DNA of 64,000 bases, from contig NZ_BMQC01000005.1 of assembly GCF_014647915.1 (NCBI RefSeq), positions 62,001 to 126,000 of the forward strand, in the 5' to 3' direction. The notes under the pieces were generated by a model that saw only the letters and a list, made by a program, of their open reading frames with translations, searched no databases and was not told the origin of the DNA. This stretch comes from Pilimelia terevasa (GTDB lineage: Bacteria; Actinomycetota; Actinomycetes; Mycobacteriales; Micromonosporaceae). The position numbers and the translations under genes are program-made. The number at the start of each line of letters is the position of its first letter. The first letter of the stretch is position 1. Shown piece after piece: positions 52,834 to 60,814 of this stretch.

Positions 52834-54198
52834 CTACGCGGGGGCGTGGGGGGTGGCCCGGGCCGCGGCGCGGACCAGGGCCGCGGCCAGCTCCGGGCGG
52901 CCCGCCCAGTGCAGGTGCAGGTACGAGGCGTGGACGCGGCCGAGGACGAAACCCTCGCGCCGGGCCCTCCCCTCGCCGTCGCGCCAGGCCCACGCCGGGG
53001 CGGCGCCCGCGGGCGGGCCCACCGCGGTCCGGTGGAACTCGTGCCCGGTCACCCGGGTGCCGGCCGGCGCGAGCGGGCTGTCGGTGACGGCGACGGCGTC
53101 GCGGTACCCGAGCACCAGGGTCGGGGTCATCGCCGCGTCCGCGGGCAGCACCCCGCACATCGGCGCGCCGTCCAGCGTGCGGCACAGCCAGAGCAGGCCG
53201 GCGCACTCGGCGACCACCGGCGCGCCGGCCGCCGCCAGGTCGGCCACCGCGGCCCGCAGCGGCGCGTTGGCCGAGAGCTGGGCCGCGTACACCTCCGGGA
53301 ACCCGCCGCCGACGACGAGCGCGGCGGTGCCCGCGGGCAGCCGCTCGTCGCGCAGCGGGTCCAGGGTCGCCACGCGGGCCCCCGCCGCGGCCAGCAGCTC
53401 GGTCGTCTCGGCGTACCCGAAGGAGAACGCCGGACCCCCGGCGACCGCGACGACCGGGCGGGCGGCGGTGACCGCCCCGCCGGGGGTCCAGGGGGCGGCC
53501 GCCAGCGGCGGCGCCGTGGCGGCGAGCGCCGCGACGGCGTCCAGGTCCACGCCCGCGGTGACCAGGGCCGCCAGCGCGGCCACCGAGGCCAGCGCCTCGC
53601 CGCGCCGCTCGACGGCCGGCACCAGGCCGAGGTGCCGGGACGGGGCGGCCACGTCCGGGTGCCGGCGCAGCGCTCCCAGCACCGGCGCGCCCACCTCCGC
53701 GCACGCGTCCCGCAGCAGCCGCTCGTGCCGGTCGGAGCCGACCCGGTTGAGGATGACGCCGCCGAAGCGGACCCGCCCGTAGGCGCGGAACCCGTGGATC
53801 AGCGCCGCGACCGAGCGGCCCTGCGCCGAGACGTCCACGACCAGCACCACCGGCGCCTCCAGCAGCGCCGCCACCTGCGCGGTCGAGCCGAGGTCGCCGG
53901 CCCCGACCCGCCCGTCGTACAGGCCCATCACGCCCTCCACGACCGCGAGTTCGGCACCGGCCGCGCCGTGGGCGAACAGCGGGGCGATGCGGTCCTCGCC
54001 GACCAGGACCGGGTCGAGGTTGCGGCCGGGGCGGCCCGCGGCGAGCGCGTGGTACCCGGGGTCGATGTAGTCGGGGCCGACCTTGAACGGGGCCACCCTG
54101 GTCCCGCGCGCCGCGAAGGCCGCGAGCAGGCCGGTGGCCACCGTCGTCTTGCCGTGCCCGGAGCCGGGGGCCGCGAGCACCAGCCGGGGCACGGTCAC
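52834..54198 (-). CDS. cobB: Cobyrinic / hydrogenobyrinic acid a,c-diamide synthase
   Basis: 454 residues. N-terminal dethiobiotin-synthetase-like ATPase with P-loop APGSGHGKTT at 10-19 and VGPDYIDPGYH, and C-terminal class I glutaminase-like domain with the nucleophile Cys in VAECAGLLWL and His in VTGHEFHRT. It amidates side chains a and c of the corrin ring using glutamine. GTG at 54196-54198 overlaps the cobO stop (GTGA). Last gene of the riboswitch-controlled operon; the order chelatase-cobO-cobB equals Rv2850c-cobO-cobB. Confidence 0.93.
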   Translation of the reverse strand: MTVPRLVLAAPGSGHGKTTVATGLLAAFAARGTRVAPFKVGPDYIDPGYHALAAGRPGRNLDPVLVGEDRIAPLFAHGAAGAELAVVEGVMGLYDGRVGAGDLGSTAQVAALLEAPVVLVVDVSAQGRSVAALIHGFRAYGRVRFGGVILNRVGSDRHERLLRDACAEVGAPVLGALRRHPDVAAPSRHLGLVPAVERRGEALASVAALAALVTAGVDLDAVAALAATAPPLAAAPWTPGGAVTAARPVVAVAGGPAFSFGYAETTELLAAAGARVATLDPLRDERLPAGTAALVVGGGFPEVYAAQLSANAPLRAAVADLAAAGAPVVAECAGLLWLCRTLDGAPMCGVLPADAAMTPTLVLGYRDAVAVTDSPLAPAGTRVTGHEFHRTAVGPPAGAAPAWAWRDGEGRARREGFVLGRVHASYLHLHWAGRPELAAALVRAAARATPHAPA

Positions 54199-54797
54199 CA
54201 CTCGATGCCGGCCTGTCCCTTGCGGCCGGCGTCCATCGGGTGCTTGACCTTCGTCATCTCGGTGACCAGGTCCGCGGCCGCGAGCAGGTCGGGGTGGGCG
54301 TCGCGGCCGGTGACGACGACGTGCTGGCTGCCCGGCCGGGCGGCCAGGGTCGCCACGACGTCGGCGACGTCCACCCAGCCCCACTTCATCGGGTAGGTGA
54401 ACTCGTCCAGCACGTAGAAGCGGTACGACTGCGCGGCGAGGTCCCGCTTGATCTGCGCCCAGCCCTCGGCGGCCTCCACGGCGTGGTCGCGCTCGGCGCC
54501 GGGCCGCTGGATCCAGGACCAGCCCTCGCCCATCTTGTGCCAGGTCACCGGGCCGCCGTCGGGGCCGGCGCCCAGCGCGCGCAGCGCGCTCTCCTCGCCG
54601 ACCCGCCAGCGCGGGCTCTTGACGAACTGGAACACGGCCACCGGCCAGCCCTGCGACCAGGCGCGCAGCGCCATGCCGAACGCGGCGGTCGACTTGCCCT
54701 TGCCGGCACCGGTGTGGACCGCCAGCACCGGCTGCCGGCGGCGCTGGCGGGTGGTGAGGCCGTCGTCGGGTACGTGCTCCGGCCTGCCCTGCGGCAT
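54195..54797 (-). CDS. cobO: Cob(I)yrinic acid a,c-diamide adenosyltransferase (CobA/CobO type)
   Basis: 200-residue ATP:corrinoid adenosyltransferase. P-loop HTGAGKGKST at 28-37, VFQFVKSPRWRVGEE, YVLDEFTYPMKWGWVD (Walker B region) and the C-terminal VKHPMDAGRKGQAGIEW are family hallmarks. It attaches the upper 5'-deoxyadenosyl ligand. ATG overlaps the chelatase stop (ATGA). Confidence 0.96.
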   Translation of the reverse strand: MPQGRPEHVPDDGLTTRQRRRQPVLAVHTGAGKGKSTAAFGMALRAWSQGWPVAVFQFVKSPRWRVGEESALRALGAGPDGGPVTWHKMGEGWSWIQRPGAERDHAVEAAEGWAQIKRDLAAQSYRFYVLDEFTYPMKWGWVDVADVVATLAARPGSQHVVVTGRDAHPDLLAAADLVTEMTKVKHPMDAGRKGQAGIEW

Positions 54798-56842
54798 CAG
54801 GCGGCCCCCCGCACGGCGCCCAGTGCGTCCAGCGGTACGCAGTCGGCGGAGAGGGCCGCGGCGAGGCGGCGCGCCGTGCCGAGCCGGACCGGGCCGGACT
54901 CGCAGTCGACGACGACGGTGCTCACGCCGGCCAGCGCGGGCGTGACGGTGGCGGGGTCCGGGCCGCTGGTGCTGCGGCCGTCGGTGACGACGACCAGCAG
55001 CGGGCGGCGGCGCGGGTCGCGGCGGCGCTCCAGCTCCAGCGTCCGGACGGCCGCGGACAGGCCGGCGGCGAGCGGGGTCCGGCCGCCGGTGCGCAGGGCG
55101 GCCAGCCGCAGGACGCCGACCTCGTGGCTGGTCGTCGGCGGCAGCACCTCCTCGGCGGCGGTACCGCGGAACGTGATCATGCCGATCCGGTCGCGGCGCT
55201 GGTAGGCGTCGCGCAGCAGCGACAGGACGGCGGTCTTCACCACCGTCATCCGCCGCCGCGCGGCCATCGAGCCGGAGGCGTCGACCACGAACAGGACCAG
55301 GTTGGACTCCCGGCCGACGTGGACCGCCTCGCGGAGGTCGGCGCCGGTGACGGGCGCGCCGCCGCGCAGCGCCGCGGCGCGCAGGCTCGCCGGCAGGTGC
55401 ACCCGGGTGATCCGGCCGGTGGGCCGGCGGGCGCCGACCACCCGGCCGCGGTGGGCGTAGGCCGGCGAGCGCCGACCGGTGTGGCCGGCCTGGCCGCGCC
55501 GGGCCGCCCGCAGCTCCCGCGGCCGGAACGCCGCGCCGGCCGCGACCGGCGGCGCGGCGTCGGCCCGGGCGCGGTCGGTGCCCGCCACGGGGGGCGTCCC
55601 CGCGGCGGCCGGCGGCGGGCCGCCGTCGGCGTGCGGGGCCGCAGCGCCGGGCCGGGGGTGCTGCTCCCGGCCGCCCGCGTCGTACGGGGGGTCGCCGGCC
55701 GGGCCGCCGGAGCCGCCGCCGTCCGGCCCACCGCGGGGGCCGCCGCCGTCCGGGCCGCCGCCGGGGCCGGCGGGGCCGCCGCCGGGATCGTCGGGGTCCG
55801 GCGCGTCGCCGTCGGGGCCGGGGGGCTGCGGCGCGTGCCGGTCGAGTACTTCGTCCAGCCGCGCCTGGTCGGTGCCGGGCGGGTCCAGCGGGTCGCGGCG
55901 GCGGCGGTGCGGCAGGGCGAGGCGGGCGGCGTCGCGCACGTCGTCAACCCGGACCTCCGGGTGCCCGTGCCAGGCGGCCAGGGCGACGGCGCAGCGGGCC
56001 ACCACGATGTCGGCGCGCAAGCCGTCCACGCCGTAGTCCAGGCAGATGGCGGCGATCCGGTCCAGCTCCCGGTCGGGCAGCCGGACGGCGCCCAGCCGCT
56101 CCCGGGCCGCCGCGATCCGGCCGGCGAGCGCGGCGTCCTCCGGCGACCAGCGCGCGGCGAACGCGGTGGGGTCCGCCTCGTAGGCCAGCCGGCGCCGTAC
56201 CACCTCGGCGCGCTCGGGCGCCCGGCCCGGGGCGGCGACCGAGACGACGAGCCCGAACCGGTCGACGAGCTGCGGGCGGGGCTCGCCCTCCTCGGGGTTC
56301 ATCGTGCCCACGAGCAGGAAGCGGGCGGCGTGCTTGACCGAGACGCCGTCGCGCTCGACGTGGGCGCGGCCCATGGCGGCGGCGTCCAGCAGCAGGTCGA
56401 CGAGGTGGTCCGGGAGCAGGTTCACCTCGTCGACGTACAGCACGCCCCGGTGCGCCGCGGCCAGCAGGCCGGGCTCGTACGCCTTCACGCCGTCGCTGAG
56501 GACGCGCTGGAGGTCGAGGGTGCCGGTGACCCGGTCCTCGGTGGCGCCGACCGGCAGCTCGACCAGCGCCGCCGGGCGGCGCTGGGCCGGGGCGGCGGGG
56601 TCGTGCGGGCCGTCCGGGCAGGCGGCGTCGGGGGTGGCGGGGTGGCAGGCGAAGCGGCAGCCGGGTACGACGTCGACGTCGGGCAGCAGCGCGGCGACCG
56701 CCCGGACGATGGTCGACTTGGCCGTGCCCTTCTCACCGCGGACCAGCACGCCGCCGACGGCCGGCGACACCGCCGTCAGCAGCAGGGCCAGCCGCAGGTC
56801 GGCCAGGCCGACGACGGCGGAGAACGGGTAGGGCGGGGTCAC
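54797..56842 (-). CDS. Fused magnesium/cobalt chelatase ATPase (ChlI-ChlD type)
   Basis: 681 residues. The N-terminal ChlI-like AAA+ domain has P-loop RGEKGTAKST at about 35-44, VLYVDEVNLLPDHLVDLLLD and TMNPEEGEPRPQLVDRFGL. A long Gly/Pro/Asp-rich linker (about residues 355-450) leads to a C-terminal von Willebrand A domain with MIDAS motif VVDASGSMA. Such fusions next to cobO and cobB are thought to work in cobalt insertion with a CobN-like subunit, which is not in this window. GTG at 56840-56842 (MTPPYPFSAVVGL) is the family start. The frame stays open for hundreds of codons upstream but crosses the riboswitch, so that part is not coding. Confidence 0.9.
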   Translation of the reverse strand: MTPPYPFSAVVGLADLRLALLLTAVSPAVGGVLVRGEKGTAKSTIVRAVAALLPDVDVVPGCRFACHPATPDAACPDGPHDPAAPAQRRPAALVELPVGATEDRVTGTLDLQRVLSDGVKAYEPGLLAAAHRGVLYVDEVNLLPDHLVDLLLDAAAMGRAHVERDGVSVKHAARFLLVGTMNPEEGEPRPQLVDRFGLVVSVAAPGRAPERAEVVRRRLAYEADPTAFAARWSPEDAALAGRIAAARERLGAVRLPDRELDRIAAICLDYGVDGLRADIVVARCAVALAAWHGHPEVRVDDVRDAARLALPHRRRRDPLDPPGTDQARLDEVLDRHAPQPPGPDGDAPDPDDPGGGPAGPGGGPDGGGPRGGPDGGGSGGPAGDPPYDAGGREQHPRPGAAAPHADGGPPPAAAGTPPVAGTDRARADAAPPVAAGAAFRPRELRAARRGQAGHTGRRSPAYAHRGRVVGARRPTGRITRVHLPASLRAAALRGGAPVTGADLREAVHVGRESNLVLFVVDASGSMAARRRMTVVKTAVLSLLRDAYQRRDRIGMITFRGTAAEEVLPPTTSHEVGVLRLAALRTGGRTPLAAGLSAAVRTLELERRRDPRRRPLLVVVTDGRSTSGPDPATVTPALAGVSTVVVDCESGPVRLGTARRLAAALSADCVPLDALGAVRGAA

Positions 56843-56904
56843 GGGCAACTCAGGCGCGGAGCCATGCGCGTCAGTCCCTTCCGCGGGTGTCCACGCCCGC
56901 GCGT

Positions 56905-57050
56905 CGGTGGGGTTCGGGTCCGCGCGACGGAGTTCCTGACTCCCCGCCGGGCACGCGGCCGGGCGGGTCACAGTGGCGGGACCGCCCCGGACTCGCACCG
57001 GGTTCCTCCACGCGCGCTCGGGCGCCATGCTCCCCCACCCCCGGTACCCC
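56905..57050 (-). ncRNA. Cobalamin riboswitch
   Basis: On the minus strand the conserved core is unmistakable: GGAACCCGGTGCGAGTCCGG (from 57006 down to 56987), then GGTCCCGCCACTGTGA (B12-box segment, ending at 56968) and later GTCAGGAACTCC (56929-56940). These are the known invariant parts of the cobalamin (Cbl) element. Outer boundaries are approximate. It lies in the 5' leader of the chelatase-cobO-cobB operon, about 60-200 nt before the GTG, and should repress the operon when adenosylcobalamin is abundant. Confidence 0.93.
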
Positions 57051-57060
57051 GTCAAACCTC

Positions 57061-57089
57061 GGCCGCGGCGGCGGCGCCCCGCCGCGGCC
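57061..57089. repeat. 11-bp perfect inverted repeat in the cob / subtilase divergent region
   Basis: GGCCGCGGCGG and its inverse with a 7-nt loop. It would lie at or before the 5' end of the riboswitch RNA. It could be an operator or a boundary hairpin. The 451-nt interval 56843-57293 contains this repeat, the riboswitch and the subtilase promoter, and no gene. Confidence 0.5.
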
Positions 57090-57190
57090 TCCGGCGGGCG
57101 CGGGCGGACCCGGGCCGCACCGCGGGGAGGCTGTCCGCGGAATCGCGGCGAAGTACGGGGATTTGGGCGGTTAAACATCGTCTCTTTCGC

Positions 57191-57215
57191 TAGATTTGGC
57201 TCTCCTGCGCAGGAG
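57191..57215 (+). promoter_or_regulatory. Promoter and palindromic operator of the large subtilase gene
   Basis: TAGATT at 57191-57196 is a good -10. CTCCTGCGCAGGAG (57202-57215) is a perfect 14-nt palindrome just where transcription should begin, a classic place for a repressor site. Confidence 0.5.
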
Positions 57216-57258
57216 TACGCGCTGGTGCGGTGGAACCGCCGATGCCAGGGGCGAGGGA

Positions 57259-57292
57259 GGCTCTCCGGCAGCCCCACACCCGGGAGAGAGCC
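57259..57292 (+). promoter_or_regulatory. Hairpin sequestering the subtilase ribosome binding site
   Basis: GGCTCTC (57259-57265) pairs with GAGAGCC (57286-57292). The latter is the purine-rich stretch directly before the GTG at 57294, so the folded leader would hide the ribosome site. It may give translational control. Confidence 0.45.
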
Positions 57293-57293
57293 A

Positions 57294-60200
57294 GTGTCGA
57301 ATATCTGCCGCCGTACCGTCCTGCTCGCCGCGCTGGTCGCGGCGACCGGCGCGGTCGCGCCCGCGGGCGGGTCCGCGCCGACGCCCGCCGCCGACCGGGC
57401 CTCCTCCTCTCCCGCCGCGACCGGCCCCGGCGCTGCCGGCGGCGACGCCGCCGCGACCGACTTCGACACCACGACCGACTTCGACGCCACGGCCGACCTC
57501 GACGCCACGGCCGGCCCGGGGCCGGCGGGCGGCGCGGCGCCGAGCGGGGCGGGCGCGGCTGGGCCGCGCGGCGCCCGGCGCGGCGCGGCGCGGGTGGCGG
57601 CCGCGGACTCGGTGCTCGTCCGGTTCCGGTCCGACCTGGCCCCCGCCGCCCGGCGGGCCGCCGTCGGCCGCCTCGGCGCCTCCGGCGCCACCGGCGTCGG
57701 CGCCTCCGGCCTCACCCGCGTGGCGGTCACCGGCGACGCCACGGCCGCCGCCGCGCGGCTGCGCCGCGACCCCGCCGTCGCCGAGGTGGCCGTCAACCAC
57801 CGGCGCCGCCTGACCTTCGTGCCCGACGACACCCGGTACGCCGCCGAGCAGGCCGGCAACCTCGGCGTGCTGCGCCTGCCCGCCGCGTGGGACGTCGAGC
57901 GCGACGCCGCCGACCAGATCGTCGCGGTCGTCGACACCGGCGTCGACGGCACCCACCCCGACCTGGCCGGGCGCCTGGTCGCCGGCTGCAACACCGTCGG
58001 CACGGCCGGCGGCTGCCAGGGCAGCACCGGCGACGCGAACACCGCCAAGTACGAGGGCGCCGGCCACGGGACCATGGTCGCCGGCATCATCGGCGCCGCC
58101 ACGAACAACGCGACCGGCGTGGCCGGCGTCACCAGCGCCGCGAAGATCATGCCGATCAAGGTGTTCGGGCCGGACGCCGCCGCCCCCGGCGAGCTGACCG
58201 CCACCGACGACGACGTCATCGAGGGCGTGCGCTGGGCGGCCGACCACGGCGCCACCGTGATCAACCTGTCGCTGGGCGGGAGCGAGCCCGGCGCGCTCGG
58301 CCCGGCGATGACCTACGCCCGGTCCAAGGGCGCCGTCGTGGTGGCCGCGGCCGGCAACTCCGGCGCGGAGTCCCCGGAGTACCCGGCGGCGTTCAGCAGC
58401 GTCCTAGCCGTCGCCGCGACCGACAGCGCGGCCCGGCTGACCGAGTTCTCCACCCGGGGCGACTGGGTCGACATCGCCGCGCCCGGGTTCGACGTCGCCT
58501 CGACGTTCCCCGGGGACAAGTACGAGGCGTGGAGCGGCACCTCCTTCTCCGCGCCGCTGGTGGCCGGCGTCGCCGCGCTGGCCCGCTCCGCCGACGGGCT
58601 GGACGACGCGGCGACGTTCAGCCGGATCGTCGGCACGGCCCGCGACGCCGGGCCGCGCGGCACCGACCCGTTCTACGGCCACGGCCTCGTGGACGCCGCG
58701 GCGGCCGTCGGCGCCCCGGCGCTGCCGCCGGGTCCCGGCGTGGCCGAGGTGCCCCAGCCGGACATGACCGACGACGCCAACGGGTTCCCGGCCCGCGCCA
58801 CCGCCTTCACCGGGTCCAGCACCGCCGGCACCATCGGCATCGAGGGCGACGTCGACTGGTACCGCCGCCCGGCCTCCCCCGGCCGGCGGGTCAGCGTCCG
58901 GGTCACGCCGCCGTCGTACGTGACGACGAAGGCCGCCAACATGGACCCGGTCCTGCTCGTCTACGACCAGGACCTGCGCCTGCTCGACGTCGCCGACGAC
59001 CCGTTCGACGCCACGGCCACCGAGACCAGCACGCTGACCACCCCCGCCGGCACGACGGCCCTGTACCTGGCGGTGCACAGCTACCACGGCGCCCGGGACA
59101 GCCGCAGCTACACCCTGTCGGCGGGTACCCCCGCCGCGGCGCCGCGGCGCGCCCGCGGCACGGCCGCCTGGATCCGCGACATCAGCCCGGCGCCCTACGC
59201 CGTGGCGCAGTCGGCCGCCGCCGCCCCGCGGGTGGTCTTCCACCGGGCGATGAAGGCGTCGTCGGTGACCGCCGCGACCGTCAGGCTGCGCGACGGCCGG
59301 ACCGGCGCCTTCGTCCCGGCGACCGTCACCTACCGGTCGGCCACCAGGACGGCGACCCTGGACCCGGTGACCGCGCTGACCGCGACCGGGCCCTACCGGG
59401 TGGAGGTCGGGTCGGTCCGGGACGCCCAGGGCACCGTGTACACCGGCCGGGCGCGCAGCGCGTTCCGGGTCGGCGTCGCCCCCGTCACCGGGCTCGCCGT
59501 CACCGCGACGCCGGACAACGGCGCCCAGGACATCGACCTGGACTGGACGAACCCCGCGATCGGCACCCTCGACAAGGTGGTGGTCCGGTACGTCGCGGGC
59601 GCCGCGGTCCCCGGGCGGCCGAGTCTCGGCGCGGCGGTGTACGACAGCGACGACGCGGCCCAGCCCAGCGACGTGCACGCCACCGTCCAGGACCTGGCGG
59701 GGCCGACGCACACCTTCGCGGTGTTCACCGTGGACGAGACCGGCCTGTACTCCGCGCCGGTGGTCGGCCGGGTGAGCGCCGCGGCCGTGGCGCTGCGGGC
59801 GTCGGCGACGCCGGTCACCTACGGCGCCGCCGTCACCCTCACCGGCACCGTGCGGCACGCCGGCACGCTGGCCCTGTCCGGCGCCGCCGTCAAGCTGGAG
59901 TTCGTCCCCGCCGGGGTCGGGGTCGCCGCGCACGTCAGCAACCTGACCACCGACGCGACCGGCGCGGTGGTGTACCGGCTGCGGCCCGCCGCCAGCGGCA
60001 CCTACCGCCTGCGCTACCTCGGCGCGGCCGGCGCCGCGCTGGTGGCCCCGGCGACCGGGTACCGCCCGGTGGCGGTCCGGGTGGCGGTGACCGGCGCGCT
60101 GGCGCGGGCCGCGGCCGCCCGCGGCGCGACGGTCGCGTTCACCGGCGCCGTGGCCCCGGACCACGCGGGCGGGCCGGTACGGCTCCAGGAGCGGTCCGGC

Positions 60201-60365
60201 GGCACCTGGCACGACGTGGCGACGGCGACGCTGGACGCCGACAGCCGCTACCACTTCGCCGTCCGCGCGGCGGTGCGCGGCGTGCACACCCTGCGCGCGT
60301 ACTGCCCCGGCGACGGCGACCACGCCGGTGGCGCCAGCCCGTCCCGGCAGCTCACCGTCACCTGA
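57294..60365 (+). CDS. Large secreted multidomain subtilase (S8)
   Basis: 1023 residues. Signal peptide VSNICRRTVLLAALVAATGA, a low-complexity stretch with three DFDATADLDATA-type repeats, an I9-like propeptide (SVLVRFRSDLAPAARRAAVG), then the S8 domain with Asp (VAVVDTGVDGTHPDL), His (GHGTMVAGIIG), oxyanion Asn (AAGNSGAE) and Ser (SGTSFSAPLVAG). After it come a PPC-like beta domain (IGIEGDVDWYRR), an Ig-like Big_5-type domain (PRVVFHRAMKASSVTAATVR), a further FN3-like part (NGAQDIDLDWTNPAIGTLDK) and Ig-like repeats to the C-terminus. GTG at 57294 has GGGAGAGAG in front. Probably extracellular protein degradation or processing of a surface substrate. Confidence 0.9.
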   Translation: MSNICRRTVLLAALVAATGAVAPAGGSAPTPAADRASSSPAATGPGAAGGDAAATDFDTTTDFDATADLDATAGPGPAGGAAPSGAGAAGPRGARRGAARVAAADSVLVRFRSDLAPAARRAAVGRLGASGATGVGASGLTRVAVTGDATAAAARLRRDPAVAEVAVNHRRRLTFVPDDTRYAAEQAGNLGVLRLPAAWDVERDAADQIVAVVDTGVDGTHPDLAGRLVAGCNTVGTAGGCQGSTGDANTAKYEGAGHGTMVAGIIGAATNNATGVAGVTSAAKIMPIKVFGPDAAAPGELTATDDDVIEGVRWAADHGATVINLSLGGSEPGALGPAMTYARSKGAVVVAAAGNSGAESPEYPAAFSSVLAVAATDSAARLTEFSTRGDWVDIAAPGFDVASTFPGDKYEAWSGTSFSAPLVAGVAALARSADGLDDAATFSRIVGTARDAGPRGTDPFYGHGLVDAAAAVGAPALPPGPGVAEVPQPDMTDDANGFPARATAFTGSSTAGTIGIEGDVDWYRRPASPGRRVSVRVTPPSYVTTKAANMDPVLLVYDQDLRLLDVADDPFDATATETSTLTTPAGTTALYLAVHSYHGARDSRSYTLSAGTPAAAPRRARGTAAWIRDISPAPYAVAQSAAAAPRVVFHRAMKASSVTAATVRLRDGRTGAFVPATVTYRSATRTATLDPVTALTATGPYRVEVGSVRDAQGTVYTGRARSAFRVGVAPVTGLAVTATPDNGAQDIDLDWTNPAIGTLDKVVVRYVAGAAVPGRPSLGAAVYDSDDAAQPSDVHATVQDLAGPTHTFAVFTVDETGLYSAPVVGRVSAAAVALRASATPVTYGAAVTLTGTVRHAGTLALSGAAVKLEFVPAGVGVAAHVSNLTTDATGAVVYRLRPAASGTYRLRYLGAAGAALVAPATGYRPVAVRVAVTGALARAAAARGATVAFTGAVAPDHAGGPVRLQERSGGTWHDVATATLDADSRYHFAVRAAVRGVHTLRAYCPGDGDHAGGASPSRQLTVT
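57456..57509. repeat. Three 18-bp tandem repeats in the subtilase N-terminal region
   Basis: Units 57456-57473, 57474-57491 and 57492-57509 (ACCGACTTCGACGCCACG type, two or three differences between copies) encode TDFDTT, TDFDAT and ADLDAT. The unit keeps the reading frame. Confidence 0.75.
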
Positions 60366-60814
60366 TCAAAAAAGGTTGCCAGTTGATCTGTCGGATACCT
60401 GACAGCGCGGGAGTCGCGCGAGGGGCAGTCTAGGGAGACGACCGACGGCAGGGCCTCGTCAGACGGGGGTGTGCCGGATCGTCCCCGCACCCACACGGCG
60501 GACGCATCCGATCAGCGGCGGGGCTCTCGCGGTCGACCGGCCAGGTGCGGATCCGCGCCTTCCCCGCCGGTGGGCGTGGTGTCCGACGCCGGGCGACCGG
60601 AGAGTCGGAGAGCGCGCCCACCTCGGCCGCCGGTCCGCGGGCCGGCGCGCTTGCGCGCCGCTGCCTCTACGCGTCGCACGCGCCGCCCCGTCGCTTCCCC
60701 GGGCGCGGCCCGGCCGCCTTGTCAGGTGCGCCGGGGCCGTAGGCCAGGATGGGGGCCGCGCAGCCGCGCCGCGGCCCTCCACTGTGGTCGCGTGGTCGGA
60801 GAGGAACAACGCAC
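60366..60814. other. Gene-free interval between the subtilase and the next secreted-protein gene
   Basis: 449 nt. Right after the subtilase stop comes an AT-richer stretch (TCAAAAAAGGTTGCCAGTTG) and a weak stem (CTGTC / GACAG near 60390-60405). The rest is GC-rich with no convincing gene, riboswitch core or strong hairpin. Long frames here are compositional artefacts. Confidence 0.4.

Noticed and set aside
54797-58264. A 1155-codon frame extending the chelatase far upstream
   Set aside because: The extra part crosses the cobalamin riboswitch and runs opposite the subtilase; the family start is the GTG at 56842.
60366-60814. Riboswitch or c-di-AMP (ydaO) element upstream of the secreted propeller gene
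   Set aside because: I looked for conserved cores and found none; only weak GC-rich stems occur.
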